A DNA stretch of 20,256 nt from an uncultured Lachnospiraceae bacterium (GTDB taxonomy: Bacteria > Bacillota > Clostridia > Lachnospirales > Lachnospiraceae): contig CAJUTD010000054.1 in the NCBI GenBank assembly GCA_910589635.1, positions 1 through 20,256 on the forward strand. The letters run 5' to 3'. The stretch's first letter is position 1. Every line of letters begins with the position of its first letter. Positions 14,651 to 20,256 of this stretch are shown here, one piece after another. The translations under genes were made by a program, and so were the position numbers. A model generated the notes under the pieces. The model saw only the letters and a program-made list of their open reading frames with translations, ran no database searches and was not told where the DNA came from.

Positions 14651-16105
14651 ATGGGTACGATTATCGGCGAAGGAATTACATTTGATGATGTGTTATTAGT
14701 TCCTGCATACTCTGAGGTTACGCCTAATATGGTAGACTTGTCTACCTACCTGACTAAGAAAGTAAGACTTAACATCCCTATGATGAGCGCAAGCATGGAC
14801 ACAGTTACGGAGCACAGGATGGCAATCGCCATGGCGCGTCAGGGCGGAATCGGCATTATACATAAGAATATGTCCATCGAAGCCCAGGCAGAAGAAGTTG
14901 ACAAAGTAAAACGCTCTGAAAACGGTGTCATCACCGATCCATTTTCTCTTTCCCCGGAACATACATTGCAGGACGCAGACAACCTTATGGCGAAGTTCCG
15001 CATTTCCGGCGTCCCCATTACGGAGAACGGTAAGCTGGTGGGTATCATCACCAACCGCGATTTGAAGTTTGAAGAAGATTTCACCAAGAAAATTAAGAAC
15101 TCTATGACCTCCGAAGACCTTGTGACTGCCCGCGAGGGAATCACCTTAGAGGAGGCAAAGAAAATTCTTGCCAAAGCAAGAAAAGAAAAGCTCCCTATCG
15201 TCGATGGGAATTTCAATCTCAAAGGATTAATTACCATTAAAGATATCGAGAAACAGATTAAGTACCCATTGTCTGCGAAAGACGCTCAGGGAAGACTGCT
15301 CTGCGGCGCCGGCGTAGGCATCACGGCGGATATGAGACAGCGTGTAGACGCACTGGTGAAGGCCAAGGTTGACGTGATTGTCGTTGATTCGGCACATGGG
15401 CATTCCCGTAACATCTTAGAAGCTGTGAAACAGATTAAAGCTGCCTTCCCCGACTTGCAGGTCATTGCTGGAAACGTTGCCACTGGCAGCGCTACCAAAG
15501 CCTTGATTGAAGCAGGTGCGGACGCTGTAAAAGTAGGTATCGGACCCGGCTCCATCTGTACTACACGCGTAGTGGCAGGTATCGGTGTACCGCAGATTAC
15601 CGCTATCATGAACTGCTATAACGTCGCCAAAGAATACGGCATTCCGATTATCGCAGACGGCGGTATCAAATACTCAGGAGATATGACAAAGGCAATCGCT
15701 GCCGGCGCTAACGTATGTATGATGGGCAGTATGTTTGCCGGTTGTGACGAAAGCCCGGGAACCTTTGAATTATACCAGGGCAGGAAATATAAAGTTTACC
15801 GCGGTATGGGCTCTCTCGCAGCTATGGAGAACGGCTCGAAAGACCGCTACTTCCAGGAAAATGCAAGGAAACTTGTCCCAGAAGGCGTAGAAGGACGTGT
15901 TGCTTATAAAGGCTCCGTGGAAGACACGGTGTTCCAGTTAATCGGCGGTCTGCGCTCCGGCATGGGTTATTGCGGCGCTGTCAACATAGAGACATTAAAG
16001 GAAACCGGAGAATTTGTTAAGATTTCCGCTGCTTCCCTCAAAGAGAGCCACCCGCACGATATACACATTACTAAGGAAGCTCCGAATTACAGTATAGATG
16101 AATAA
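14651..16105 (+). CDS. guaB: inosine-5'-monophosphate dehydrogenase
   Basis: GuaB oxidises IMP to XMP with NAD+, the committed step of GMP synthesis. The 484-residue length is typical of bacterial enzymes. The barrel starts with TFDDVLLVPAYSEV, a pair of CBS domains is inserted at about 93-205 (GVPITENGKLVGIITNRD, LPIVDGNFNLKGLITIKD), and the catalytic loop GPGSICTTR at 298-306 carries C303. IADGGIKYSGD (334-344), the GMGSLAAM segment and the YKGSVEDT flap region are intact. It is the only plus-strand gene, divergent from hisA, with its own promoter and a strong terminator, so it is probably monocistronic. A GAGGAAG ribosome binding site precedes the ATG. Confidence 0.98.
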   Translation: MGTIIGEGITFDDVLLVPAYSEVTPNMVDLSTYLTKKVRLNIPMMSASMDTVTEHRMAIAMARQGGIGIIHKNMSIEAQAEEVDKVKRSENGVITDPFSLSPEHTLQDADNLMAKFRISGVPITENGKLVGIITNRDLKFEEDFTKKIKNSMTSEDLVTAREGITLEEAKKILAKARKEKLPIVDGNFNLKGLITIKDIEKQIKYPLSAKDAQGRLLCGAGVGITADMRQRVDALVKAKVDVIVVDSAHGHSRNILEAVKQIKAAFPDLQVIAGNVATGSATKALIEAGADAVKVGIGPGSICTTRVVAGIGVPQITAIMNCYNVAKEYGIPIIADGGIKYSGDMTKAIAAGANVCMMGSMFAGCDESPGTFELYQGRKYKVYRGMGSLAAMENGSKDRYFQENARKLVPEGVEGRVAYKGSVEDTVFQLIGGLRSGMGYCGAVNIETLKETGEFVKISAASLKESHPHDIHITKEAPNYSIDE

Positions 16106-16107
16106 GT

Positions 16108-16184
16108 ATGTAACTCGCGTCAAATGTTTTGTAGCCATTCAACCTACGAAGCTCTATATATATTCCCCTCACGCGAGTTTACAT
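16108..16184 (+). other. long inverted repeat in the guaB 3' untranslated region
   Basis: ATGTAACTCGCGT (16108-16120) and ACGCGAGTTTACAT (16171-16184) are complementary apart from one bulged base and enclose a 50-nt loop. Inside the loop GTAG and CTAC around 16131-16147 can pair again. The structure sits between the guaB stop and its terminator and would be part of the guaB transcript. It could be a 3'-end processing or stability element, or the body of a small RNA. Confidence 0.55.
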
Positions 16185-16226
16185 AAAAGAATTCAAGGCC
16201 TCTTCACGAGGTCTTGAATTCTTTTT
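16185..16226. terminator. two-way Rho-independent terminator between guaB and the lipoprotein gene
   Basis: An 18-bp stem, AAAAGAATTCAAGGCCTC (16185-16202) against GAGGTCTTGAATTCTTTT (from 16208), has one G-U pair and a 5-nt loop, and ends in T residues on the plus strand. The matching A-run at the other end lets it serve the convergent lipoprotein gene, which ends at 16235. Confidence 0.93.
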
Positions 16227-16234
16227 ACCAGCTT

Positions 16235-16678
16235 TTACGGATTCGGCGTGTCCTTGGTTGCATTGCCCTTGTTGTTTGTCGTGTTATCTTTATTGTTTGT
16301 GTTGTCTTTGCTATTGTTTTTATCTGCGTCGCCGTTCGCGTCCGTCATATCATCCACGCCATCTTTCACATCATCACCGATATCTTCCACGCCGTCCACG
16401 ATGTCGTCGCCAACCTCATCCACAATGCCGTCTGCTTTATTGTTGGCATCATTGCCCGTATTGTTGTTGGTATTAGTATTATTATTCGTCTTGTCGGTAT
16501 CTGTGGCATTGTTATTTTTATCATTTACGCCATTTCCAGTACCATTATTGTCGGTGCCGTTTGTCACATCATTCGTTGTATCGTTGTTGCCCGCATTGTC
16601 ATTATTTCCACAAGCGGTCACACTGCCTAATACCAGGATGAGCAGACAGCCCATCAGCGCTTTTTTTAACTGTTTCAT
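16235..16678 (-). CDS. Asn/Asp/Thr-rich low-complexity lipoprotein of unknown function
   Basis: The 147-residue product has a lipoprotein signal peptide with the lipobox SVTAC (C23). The mature part is almost all Asn, Asp, Thr, Gly and Lys, apart from a central acidic amphipathic stretch (about 82-113, with DEVGDDIVDGVEDIGDDVKD) with roughly 7-residue spacing of Ile/Val, probably a helix. No enzyme motif is present. AAAGGAG lies before the ATG. It follows spoVAE after 77 nt, so a spore or forespore membrane role is possible from context. N-rich spore lipoproteins of the YhcN type are a loose comparison only; their folded domain is not seen here. The plus-strand open frames across this gene arise from its repetitive composition. 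Confidence 0.75.
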   Translation of the reverse strand: MKQLKKALMGCLLILVLGSVTACGNNDNAGNNDTTNDVTNGTDNNGTGNGVNDKNNNATDTDKTNNNTNTNNNTGNDANNKADGIVDEVGDDIVDGVEDIGDDVKDGVDDMTDANGDADKNNSKDNTNNKDNTTNNKGNATKDTPNP

Positions 16679-16755
16679 AATAAAAATCTCCTTTGCAAAA
16701 AATTTTCTTGTCTCTATCCATTATGGACAGAATTTTCTAGTTTATACTTATTTTT

Positions 16756-17112
16756 TCATTTTTTCATCTTGGGCTGGAAGACCAGGCTTGCCAGATATCC
16801 AAAAATCAAAGCCGCCGATATGCCCACGGCGCTTGCCGTAAAACCGCCCATGAAAATACCTAGAAAACCATCGGAATCCACAGCCTTTTGAATCCCCTTC
16901 CAAAGTGTGTTGCCAAACCCTAAGAGGGGAACACTGGCGCCCGCCCCGGCAAACTCTATAAACGGCTCATAGAGCTGTATTGCACCCAGCACAGCGCCGC
17001 TGCACACCAGAAGCACCATAATCCTGCCTGGAAGCATTTTCGTCTTTTCCATTAAAATCTGTACGAGCGCGCAAATCAGCCCGCCTACCCAGAATGCATT
17101 TACATATTCCAT
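16756..17112 (-). CDS. spoVAE: stage V sporulation protein AE
   Basis: SpoVAE is a small inner-membrane protein of the SpoVA channel, which moves dipicolinic acid with calcium into the forming spore and out at germination. The 118-residue product has the family length and about three hydrophobic segments (about 5-22, 29-48, 82-112) and a basic end (FQPKMKK). The segment GAGASVPLLGFGNTLWKG is typical of the family. It starts 12 nt after the spoVAD stop with GGAG in the gap, showing one operon. Membership of the AEb-type subgroup is likely from length. Confidence 0.93.
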   Translation of the reverse strand: MEYVNAFWVGGLICALVQILMEKTKMLPGRIMVLLVCSGAVLGAIQLYEPFIEFAGAGASVPLLGFGNTLWKGIQKAVDSDGFLGIFMGGFTASAVGISAALIFGYLASLVFQPKMKK

Positions 17113-17124
17113 AATTTCTTCTCC

Positions 17125-18138
17125 TTATCCGGCATACTCAATTACTACGCCATGGGCGATCCCTGGAACGCTCTGCCCTTCATTGAAACTTACTGTGGAC
17201 AACAGCGCACCGGTGGGCACAAAGAGTACCCGTTTCCAGGTGCCTGTCTCCAATTTGGGCAAGATATAGGCGCTTAAAGTCACAGCGGAACAGCCGCAGC
17301 CGCTGCCGCCTGCATTTGTATTCTGAGATTCACTGTCGAATATCTCAATCCCACAATCCATATGCACGCCGGATATGTCAAATCCTTTCTCTTTCATGAG
17401 ATCAAAAAGGATTTCCTGTCCTACCGTGCCCAAATCTCCGGTAATGATCTTATCATAGTCCTCCGGCTTACGCCCAAAATCCTCCATATTCCGGTAAATG
17501 GTGTCACATGCGGCCGGCGCCATTGCCGCGCCCATATTCATGGAATCCTTCACGCCATAGTCTACGACTTTACCGGTCGTGACGCCTGTAATACGCACCT
17601 TGCTCCGTTTTTTGCCAAGCACGAAAGCCCCGCCTCCCGTAACTGTCCAGGTAGACGATAATGGTCTTTGGTTTGCATATTCCAGCGGAAAACGAAATTG
17701 TTTTTCTGCGCTCGCAAAATGACTGGAAGTAACTGCAAGCACCTGTTCCCCATAGCCTGCTGCCACCGCCATAGCGCCAAGCGACAAGGACTCGCCTGCC
17801 GTGGAACAAGCTCCGTACAGCCCGAACAGCGGGATATTTAATTCCATTAGGCCGAAAGTCGTGGCAATGTTCTGCCCCAGCAGATCACCGCCAAATATAT
17901 AGCGGATATCTTCTTTTTCCAGGCCCGCCTTGCCAATTGCCATGGAGGCGGCTTCTTTTTGCAGCGTACTCTCAGCCTCTTCCCAAGTATCTTCTCCAAA
18001 CTTGTCGTCTTCCCCAACCAGATCAAACAATCCGCCGAGCGGGCCTTCGCCCTCCTTAGTTCCTACAATACTGGCGCTGCCCAGAATATAGGGAGCCTCG
18101 TCAAATTGAATGCTCTGCTTCCCGATTGTCTGTGACAT
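17125..18138 (-). CDS. spoVAD: stage V sporulation protein AD
   Basis: SpoVAD is a soluble thiolase-fold protein at the spore inner membrane that binds dipicolinic acid as part of the SpoVA channel. The 337-residue length matches the Bacillus protein closely. Seen motifs: an N-terminal PYILGSASIVGTKEGEGPLG, IFGGDLLGQNIATTFGL at 81-97, LYGACSTAGESLSLGA at 107-122 with a thiolase-like C111, GGGAFVLG, and NAGGSGCGCSA at 275-285. AGGAGG lies 7 nt before the ATG. Bacilli and clostridia usually have spoVAC directly upstream; here a terminator and an unrelated deacetylase gene lie upstream, so spoVAC must be elsewhere or missing. Confidence 0.96.
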   Translation of the reverse strand: MSQTIGKQSIQFDEAPYILGSASIVGTKEGEGPLGGLFDLVGEDDKFGEDTWEEAESTLQKEAASMAIGKAGLEKEDIRYIFGGDLLGQNIATTFGLMELNIPLFGLYGACSTAGESLSLGAMAVAAGYGEQVLAVTSSHFASAEKQFRFPLEYANQRPLSSTWTVTGGGAFVLGKKRSKVRITGVTTGKVVDYGVKDSMNMGAAMAPAACDTIYRNMEDFGRKPEDYDKIITGDLGTVGQEILFDLMKEKGFDISGVHMDCGIEIFDSESQNTNAGGSGCGCSAVTLSAYILPKLETGTWKRVLFVPTGALLSTVSFNEGQSVPGIAHGVVIEYAG

Positions 18139-18182
18139 AATTTTTCCTCCTTGTCGGAAGGCATTTCAGAAATACTTCGCAT
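18063..18182 (-). CDS. possible 39-residue upstream open frame overlapping spoVAD
   Basis: An ATG at 18182 has an excellent ribosome binding site (AAGGAGG, 7 nt spacing) and starts MRSISEMPSDKEEK. It runs out of frame through the spoVAD ribosome binding site and start, and stops 76 nt inside spoVAD. The peptide has no recognisable domain. It could be a translational leader for spoVAD, or the remnant of a gene whose ribosome binding site survived. Confidence 0.25.
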   Translation of the reverse strand: MRSISEMPSDKEEKLCHRQSGSRAFNLTRLPIFWAAPVL

Positions 18183-18191
18183 TTGCCTTCC
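18156..18191 (-). promoter_or_regulatory. hairpin before the spoVAD ribosome binding site
   Basis: On the minus strand GGAAGGCA (18191-18184) and TGCCTTCC (18163-18156) form a perfect 8-bp stem with a 20-nt loop. The stem begins inside the ribosome binding site of the upstream open frame and ends just before the spoVAD AAGGAGG, so it could affect translation of either. Confidence 0.45.
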
Positions 18192-18247
18192 TCCTTCACA
18201 AAGTATCGGCACGTTCCGCTTCGCGTCACCTGCCATTTTCCTGCTGT

Positions 18248-18276
18248 TATTGTGCCCAAAGAATGGAATTTTACTC
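18248..18276 (-). promoter_or_regulatory. weak candidate forespore (sigma-G/F type) promoter of spoVAD
   Basis: On the minus strand GAGTA (18276-18272) precedes CACAATA (18254-18248) by 17 nt, loosely matching the GNATR and CATNNTA boxes known for sigma-G. spoVA operons are sigma-G genes in Bacillus. Both boxes carry mismatches. Confidence 0.3.
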
Positions 18277-18287
18277 AAGAAAGAGAT

Positions 18288-18333
18288 CAAAAAAATCCCC
18301 AGACTGTATTCTTATACGGTCTGGAGATTTTTT
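18288..18333. terminator. terminator of the polysaccharide deacetylase gene
   Basis: An inverted repeat with arms ATCCCCAGACTGTAT and ATACGGTCTGGAGAT (one C-A mismatch and one G-U pair in the minus-strand RNA) has a short loop and A/T runs on both sides. It begins 9 nt after the deacetylase stop codon and separates that gene from spoVAD. Confidence 0.88.
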
Positions 18334-18341
18334 CATTTATA

Positions 18342-19880
18342 CTATTTCAGTCTCGGCACCGGCGGACGTTTTGGATCAATTACCTCCGAAGCATTGAATA
18401 GATCAGAAAGGCTATCCATTTCGCCAATCGAGTTAAAGTAGATACGGTAACCATCAAGATTCCTTCTTCCCTGCCGGAAATATGTGTCCGTAACCTGTAC
18501 GGCATACTGCTGAGAATCCACGTTACAATAAATATGGAAACCTTGATCTTTAAGATAATTATATTTCTCATTGTCGGGCGTATAGCCTACCGTCCACTCA
18601 GCCAAATCTTGCCCATGGGCAAAAATAATGGTGTCCGTGCTTCCTACCAGAGGTTCCACATTTTCTTTCCATTTCTGCGTGTCTGCTTTCAAACGCTCTA
18701 AAGATGCCTCGCCCACTTTTAAATGTCCCCAAGTATGACTGGCAAACTTCCAGCCTTCTGCCTTAATTGCCTCTGCCACTTTCTTGGCTTCGGCACGCTC
18801 TTTCTCTAAATCAAAATCGGGGTGGTTTTCCAGCCATTTGCGTTTATCCGTGTCAATATCCTCCGGCACTGTCTGGTAAGTGATATCCGTCCTGTACCCT
18901 AAAATCCCATTATACCCGGTAAGGGCAATCGTTCCCCTCGCCCCGTGATAAGAAGCGTCAGGATGCTCTTCAATAAATTTATTCATCAATGGAACGACAT
19001 CATAGTCTCCGACAACGGTAGTCCCATCCCGCTGTATGTATTCACATTTCGGTTTCCCATTCTCATCCAATACCATCTTGGATGCATAACCATAACCGTC
19101 ATAACTGTGATAATAAGATAAGTCATCGACAGAGAGCACAAATGCTTTCTTATCCGGCGGCAGCAAAATCTCACCTTTCTCAAAGTGCACATTGCCATTC
19201 TCATCCGTAGTCTCTTTCACCATGTCATGGAGATCTACCAACACATAACCCTTGTCATACATAATCTGGGTAATCTTGTTAAATTCCTCGATGGTCGTCA
19301 TCCATTGGTTATTACCCACCGCTTGCGGATTCGTCTCCTGGTCTGCAAAGCAAAGCTCCGGGTCTACCACCAGTGAATGGTAAAACACATGGGTAACTTT
19401 ATCTATATCTACCGGAACACAAGCCGCTTTCTTATTCTCGTAATCGGTAATCTTTGCTGTCAGTTCGGAATCCCGCTCATAGCCCTCGTAACTCTTAACT
19501 GTATCAATGGCGCTGTCATAATCATAGCCTGCTGCCAAAAGCTCTGCCTGTTCTAACACTGCCGCACGCACGTCTGTTTTATCTTCCTGTTCCTCTTTAT
19601 CCTGCGGTTTTACCTGTTCTTCCGGCTGCTTCGTCGGCAAGTCTTTGGACTCCTCTTCTTTAACTGCAGGCTTCGCGCCTGTCTCTATAGATTCGCCTTG
19701 ATTAGAAGTTTTCTCTCCCTTGGGCACAAGAGCTACCGCCGTCACCCCAATTGCAGTGATAACTAACAAAAGTCCAAATGTCTTAATCAATCTTTTCTGC
19801 ATATCTCTCTTCCTCTGCATATATTTTCTGCTCTGTTCCTTGTTTATCCTTTTCTTAGAAGTATCCTGATGATTTTCCAT
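18342..19880 (-). CDS. membrane-anchored polysaccharide deacetylase (NodB-type) family protein
   Basis: The 512-residue product is a type II membrane protein: a very basic cytoplasmic start (about 1-33), one transmembrane helix (about 34-52), an acidic Lys/Glu/Gln-rich linker to about 103, a small helical region (about 104-150), and a catalytic domain (about 158-495). Its SVDD motif (250-253) stands where family members often have TFDD, and SHTWGH (381-386) gives the HxxxH metal site; metal ligands would be D253, H382 and H386. IIFAHGQD (418-425) may be a later motif. Known members remove N- or O-acetyl groups from peptidoglycan or other cell-surface glycans. A spacious insert (about 254-345) separates the first two motifs. 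A GGGAGAG site precedes the ATG. The spoVA genes lie downstream behind a terminator, so a spore cortex role is only suggested. Substrate unknown. Confidence 0.85.
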   Translation of the reverse strand: MENHQDTSKKRINKEQSRKYMQRKRDMQKRLIKTFGLLLVITAIGVTAVALVPKGEKTSNQGESIETGAKPAVKEEESKDLPTKQPEEQVKPQDKEEQEDKTDVRAAVLEQAELLAAGYDYDSAIDTVKSYEGYERDSELTAKITDYENKKAACVPVDIDKVTHVFYHSLVVDPELCFADQETNPQAVGNNQWMTTIEEFNKITQIMYDKGYVLVDLHDMVKETTDENGNVHFEKGEILLPPDKKAFVLSVDDLSYYHSYDGYGYASKMVLDENGKPKCEYIQRDGTTVVGDYDVVPLMNKFIEEHPDASYHGARGTIALTGYNGILGYRTDITYQTVPEDIDTDKRKWLENHPDFDLEKERAEAKKVAEAIKAEGWKFASHTWGHLKVGEASLERLKADTQKWKENVEPLVGSTDTIIFAHGQDLAEWTVGYTPDNEKYNYLKDQGFHIYCNVDSQQYAVQVTDTYFRQGRRNLDGYRIYFNSIGEMDSLSDLFNASEVIDPKRPPVPRLK

Positions 19881-19954
19881 TTTATCTCTCCCTTACTGCG
19901 AAAGTAATTTTATGGTAAGCCAAAAGCCTGCGCGGTAGACATAAATGTTTATGC

Positions 19955-19964
19955 CAAACGTTTG
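19955..19964. promoter_or_regulatory. palindromic operator candidate CAAACGTTTG
   Basis: This perfect 10-bp palindrome with a central CG resembles the core of LacI-family or CcpA-type sites. It lies about 20 nt downstream of the predicted start site, where a bound repressor could block transcription. A second short palindrome, ATAAATGTTTAT, is next to it at 19941-19952. Confidence 0.3.
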
Positions 19965-19986
19965 CTGCTTTTTATAGCTATAATCT

Positions 19987-20016
19987 ATCATATGACGAAC
20001 GAAGGTGAAAAATCAA
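19987..20016 (-). promoter_or_regulatory. candidate sigma-A promoter of the deacetylase gene
   Basis: On the minus strand TTGATT (20016-20011) is followed after 18 nt by TATGAT (19992-19987), giving a leader of about 100 nt. Confidence 0.45.
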
Positions 20017-20063
20017 CCTTTCTTATAAAATTTTTTATTAATATTTATTAAGATGTTATCATT

Positions 20064-20256
20064 TTATGCCGGGGCATCTGTAGGCTGAGGCTTCGGCGGA
20101 TTGCCATTGCCCATTTGCTGCAACTTTTTCATAACATACAGATAAGCAGGCACCAGAAACAGATCTGCCAAAATCCAGGCCGCAGGACTCGCAAAGCAAA
20201 TCGCCGTATACCCAAACAGTGGAACAAGCGCCATTGCCACAAGGCTTCGCGCCGCC
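20064..20256 (-). CDS. probable MATE-family efflux transporter, C-terminal end
   Basis: Only the last 63 codons are present; the rest lies beyond the right edge. The frame reads out of the window without a stop. The segment ends with hydrophobic helices (LVPLFGYTAICFASPAAW and ILADLFLVPAYLYVMKKL) and a short polar Pro-rich tail (NPPKPQPTDAPA). The PAAWILADLFLVPAY arrangement before a basic end is typical of the last helix of clostridial MATE multidrug/sodium antiporters. Substrate cannot be judged. No clear terminator follows; the downstream 50 bases are AT-rich with only weak inverted repeats. Confidence 0.7.
   Translation of the reverse strand, partial: AARSLVAMALVPLFGYTAICFASPAAWILADLFLVPAYLYVMKKLQQMGNGNPPKPQPTDAPA

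Noticed and set aside
16679..16755. Terminator between spoVAE and the lipoprotein gene
   Set aside because: A 7-bp stem with a 3-nt loop is present but the T-run comes about 10 nt later, so it is weak and the genes may be co-transcribed.
16248..16841. Plus-strand genes of 138-197 codons opposite the lipoprotein
   Set aside because: They are hydrophobic complements of an Asn/Asp-rich repeat coding sequence; the minus frame has a lipobox, a ribosome binding site and a matching terminator.
1..20256. tRNA, rRNA, known riboswitch or insertion sequence
   Set aside because: None was recognised on reading both strands; a covariance-model search would be needed to exclude short structured RNAs.

Overview
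The window looks like chromosomal DNA of a spore-forming, gut-type member of the Clostridia, most likely Lachnospiraceae. The evidence is a spoVAD-spoVAE pair, an alpha-type glutamine synthetase next to an ANTAR regulator, DapL-type lysine biosynthesis, strong AGGAGG ribosome binding sites and a very large secreted plant-glycan hydrolase ending in a Lys-rich FN3 domain. No rRNA, tRNA, IS element, phage gene or CRISPR array was seen. Except for guaB, every gene is on the minus strand and is read from high to low coordinates.

Layout by coordinate. (1) 1-7548: two secreted proteins 16 nt apart. The first transcribed is a 2011-residue enzyme with a GH30 domain (resembling endo-beta-1,6-galactanases), an F5/8-type module and a GH43 domain (resembling exo-beta-1,3-galactanases). 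The second is a right-handed beta-helix protein that runs off the left edge. Together they suggest degradation of type II arabinogalactan. (2) 7549-8203: a 655-bp gap with a candidate promoter and operator and a nested set of inverted repeats inside the predicted 5' leader. (3) 8204-14329: dapL, dapF, an ANTAR regulator, glnA, a DUF4349 lipoprotein and a eukaryotic-type hisA. Transcription runs hisA > DUF4349 > glnA > ANTAR > dapF > dapL; the first four are overlapping or tightly spaced, and dapL ends in a clear terminator. A 39-bp unit repeated three times lies just downstream of the predicted hisA promoter. (4) 14651-16105: divergent guaB with a near-consensus promoter, a structured 3' region and a strong two-way terminator. 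(5) 16235-18138: an Asn/Asp-rich lipoprotein, spoVAE and spoVAD. (6) 18342-19880: a membrane-anchored polysaccharide deacetylase. (7) 20064-20256: the last 63 residues of a probable MATE transporter.

Functionally, the window joins a secreted plant-polysaccharide module, a nitrogen and amino-acid module (glutamine, histidine and lysine/diaminopimelate, with an RNA-binding ANTAR protein), purine synthesis and spore functions. The observations most worth pursuing are the two-activity arabinogalactan enzyme with its unassigned beta-helix partner, the nested palindromic leader before it, and the repeat leader before the hisA-DUF4349-glnA-ANTAR operon. All family calls come from reading motifs by eye; no database search was run.
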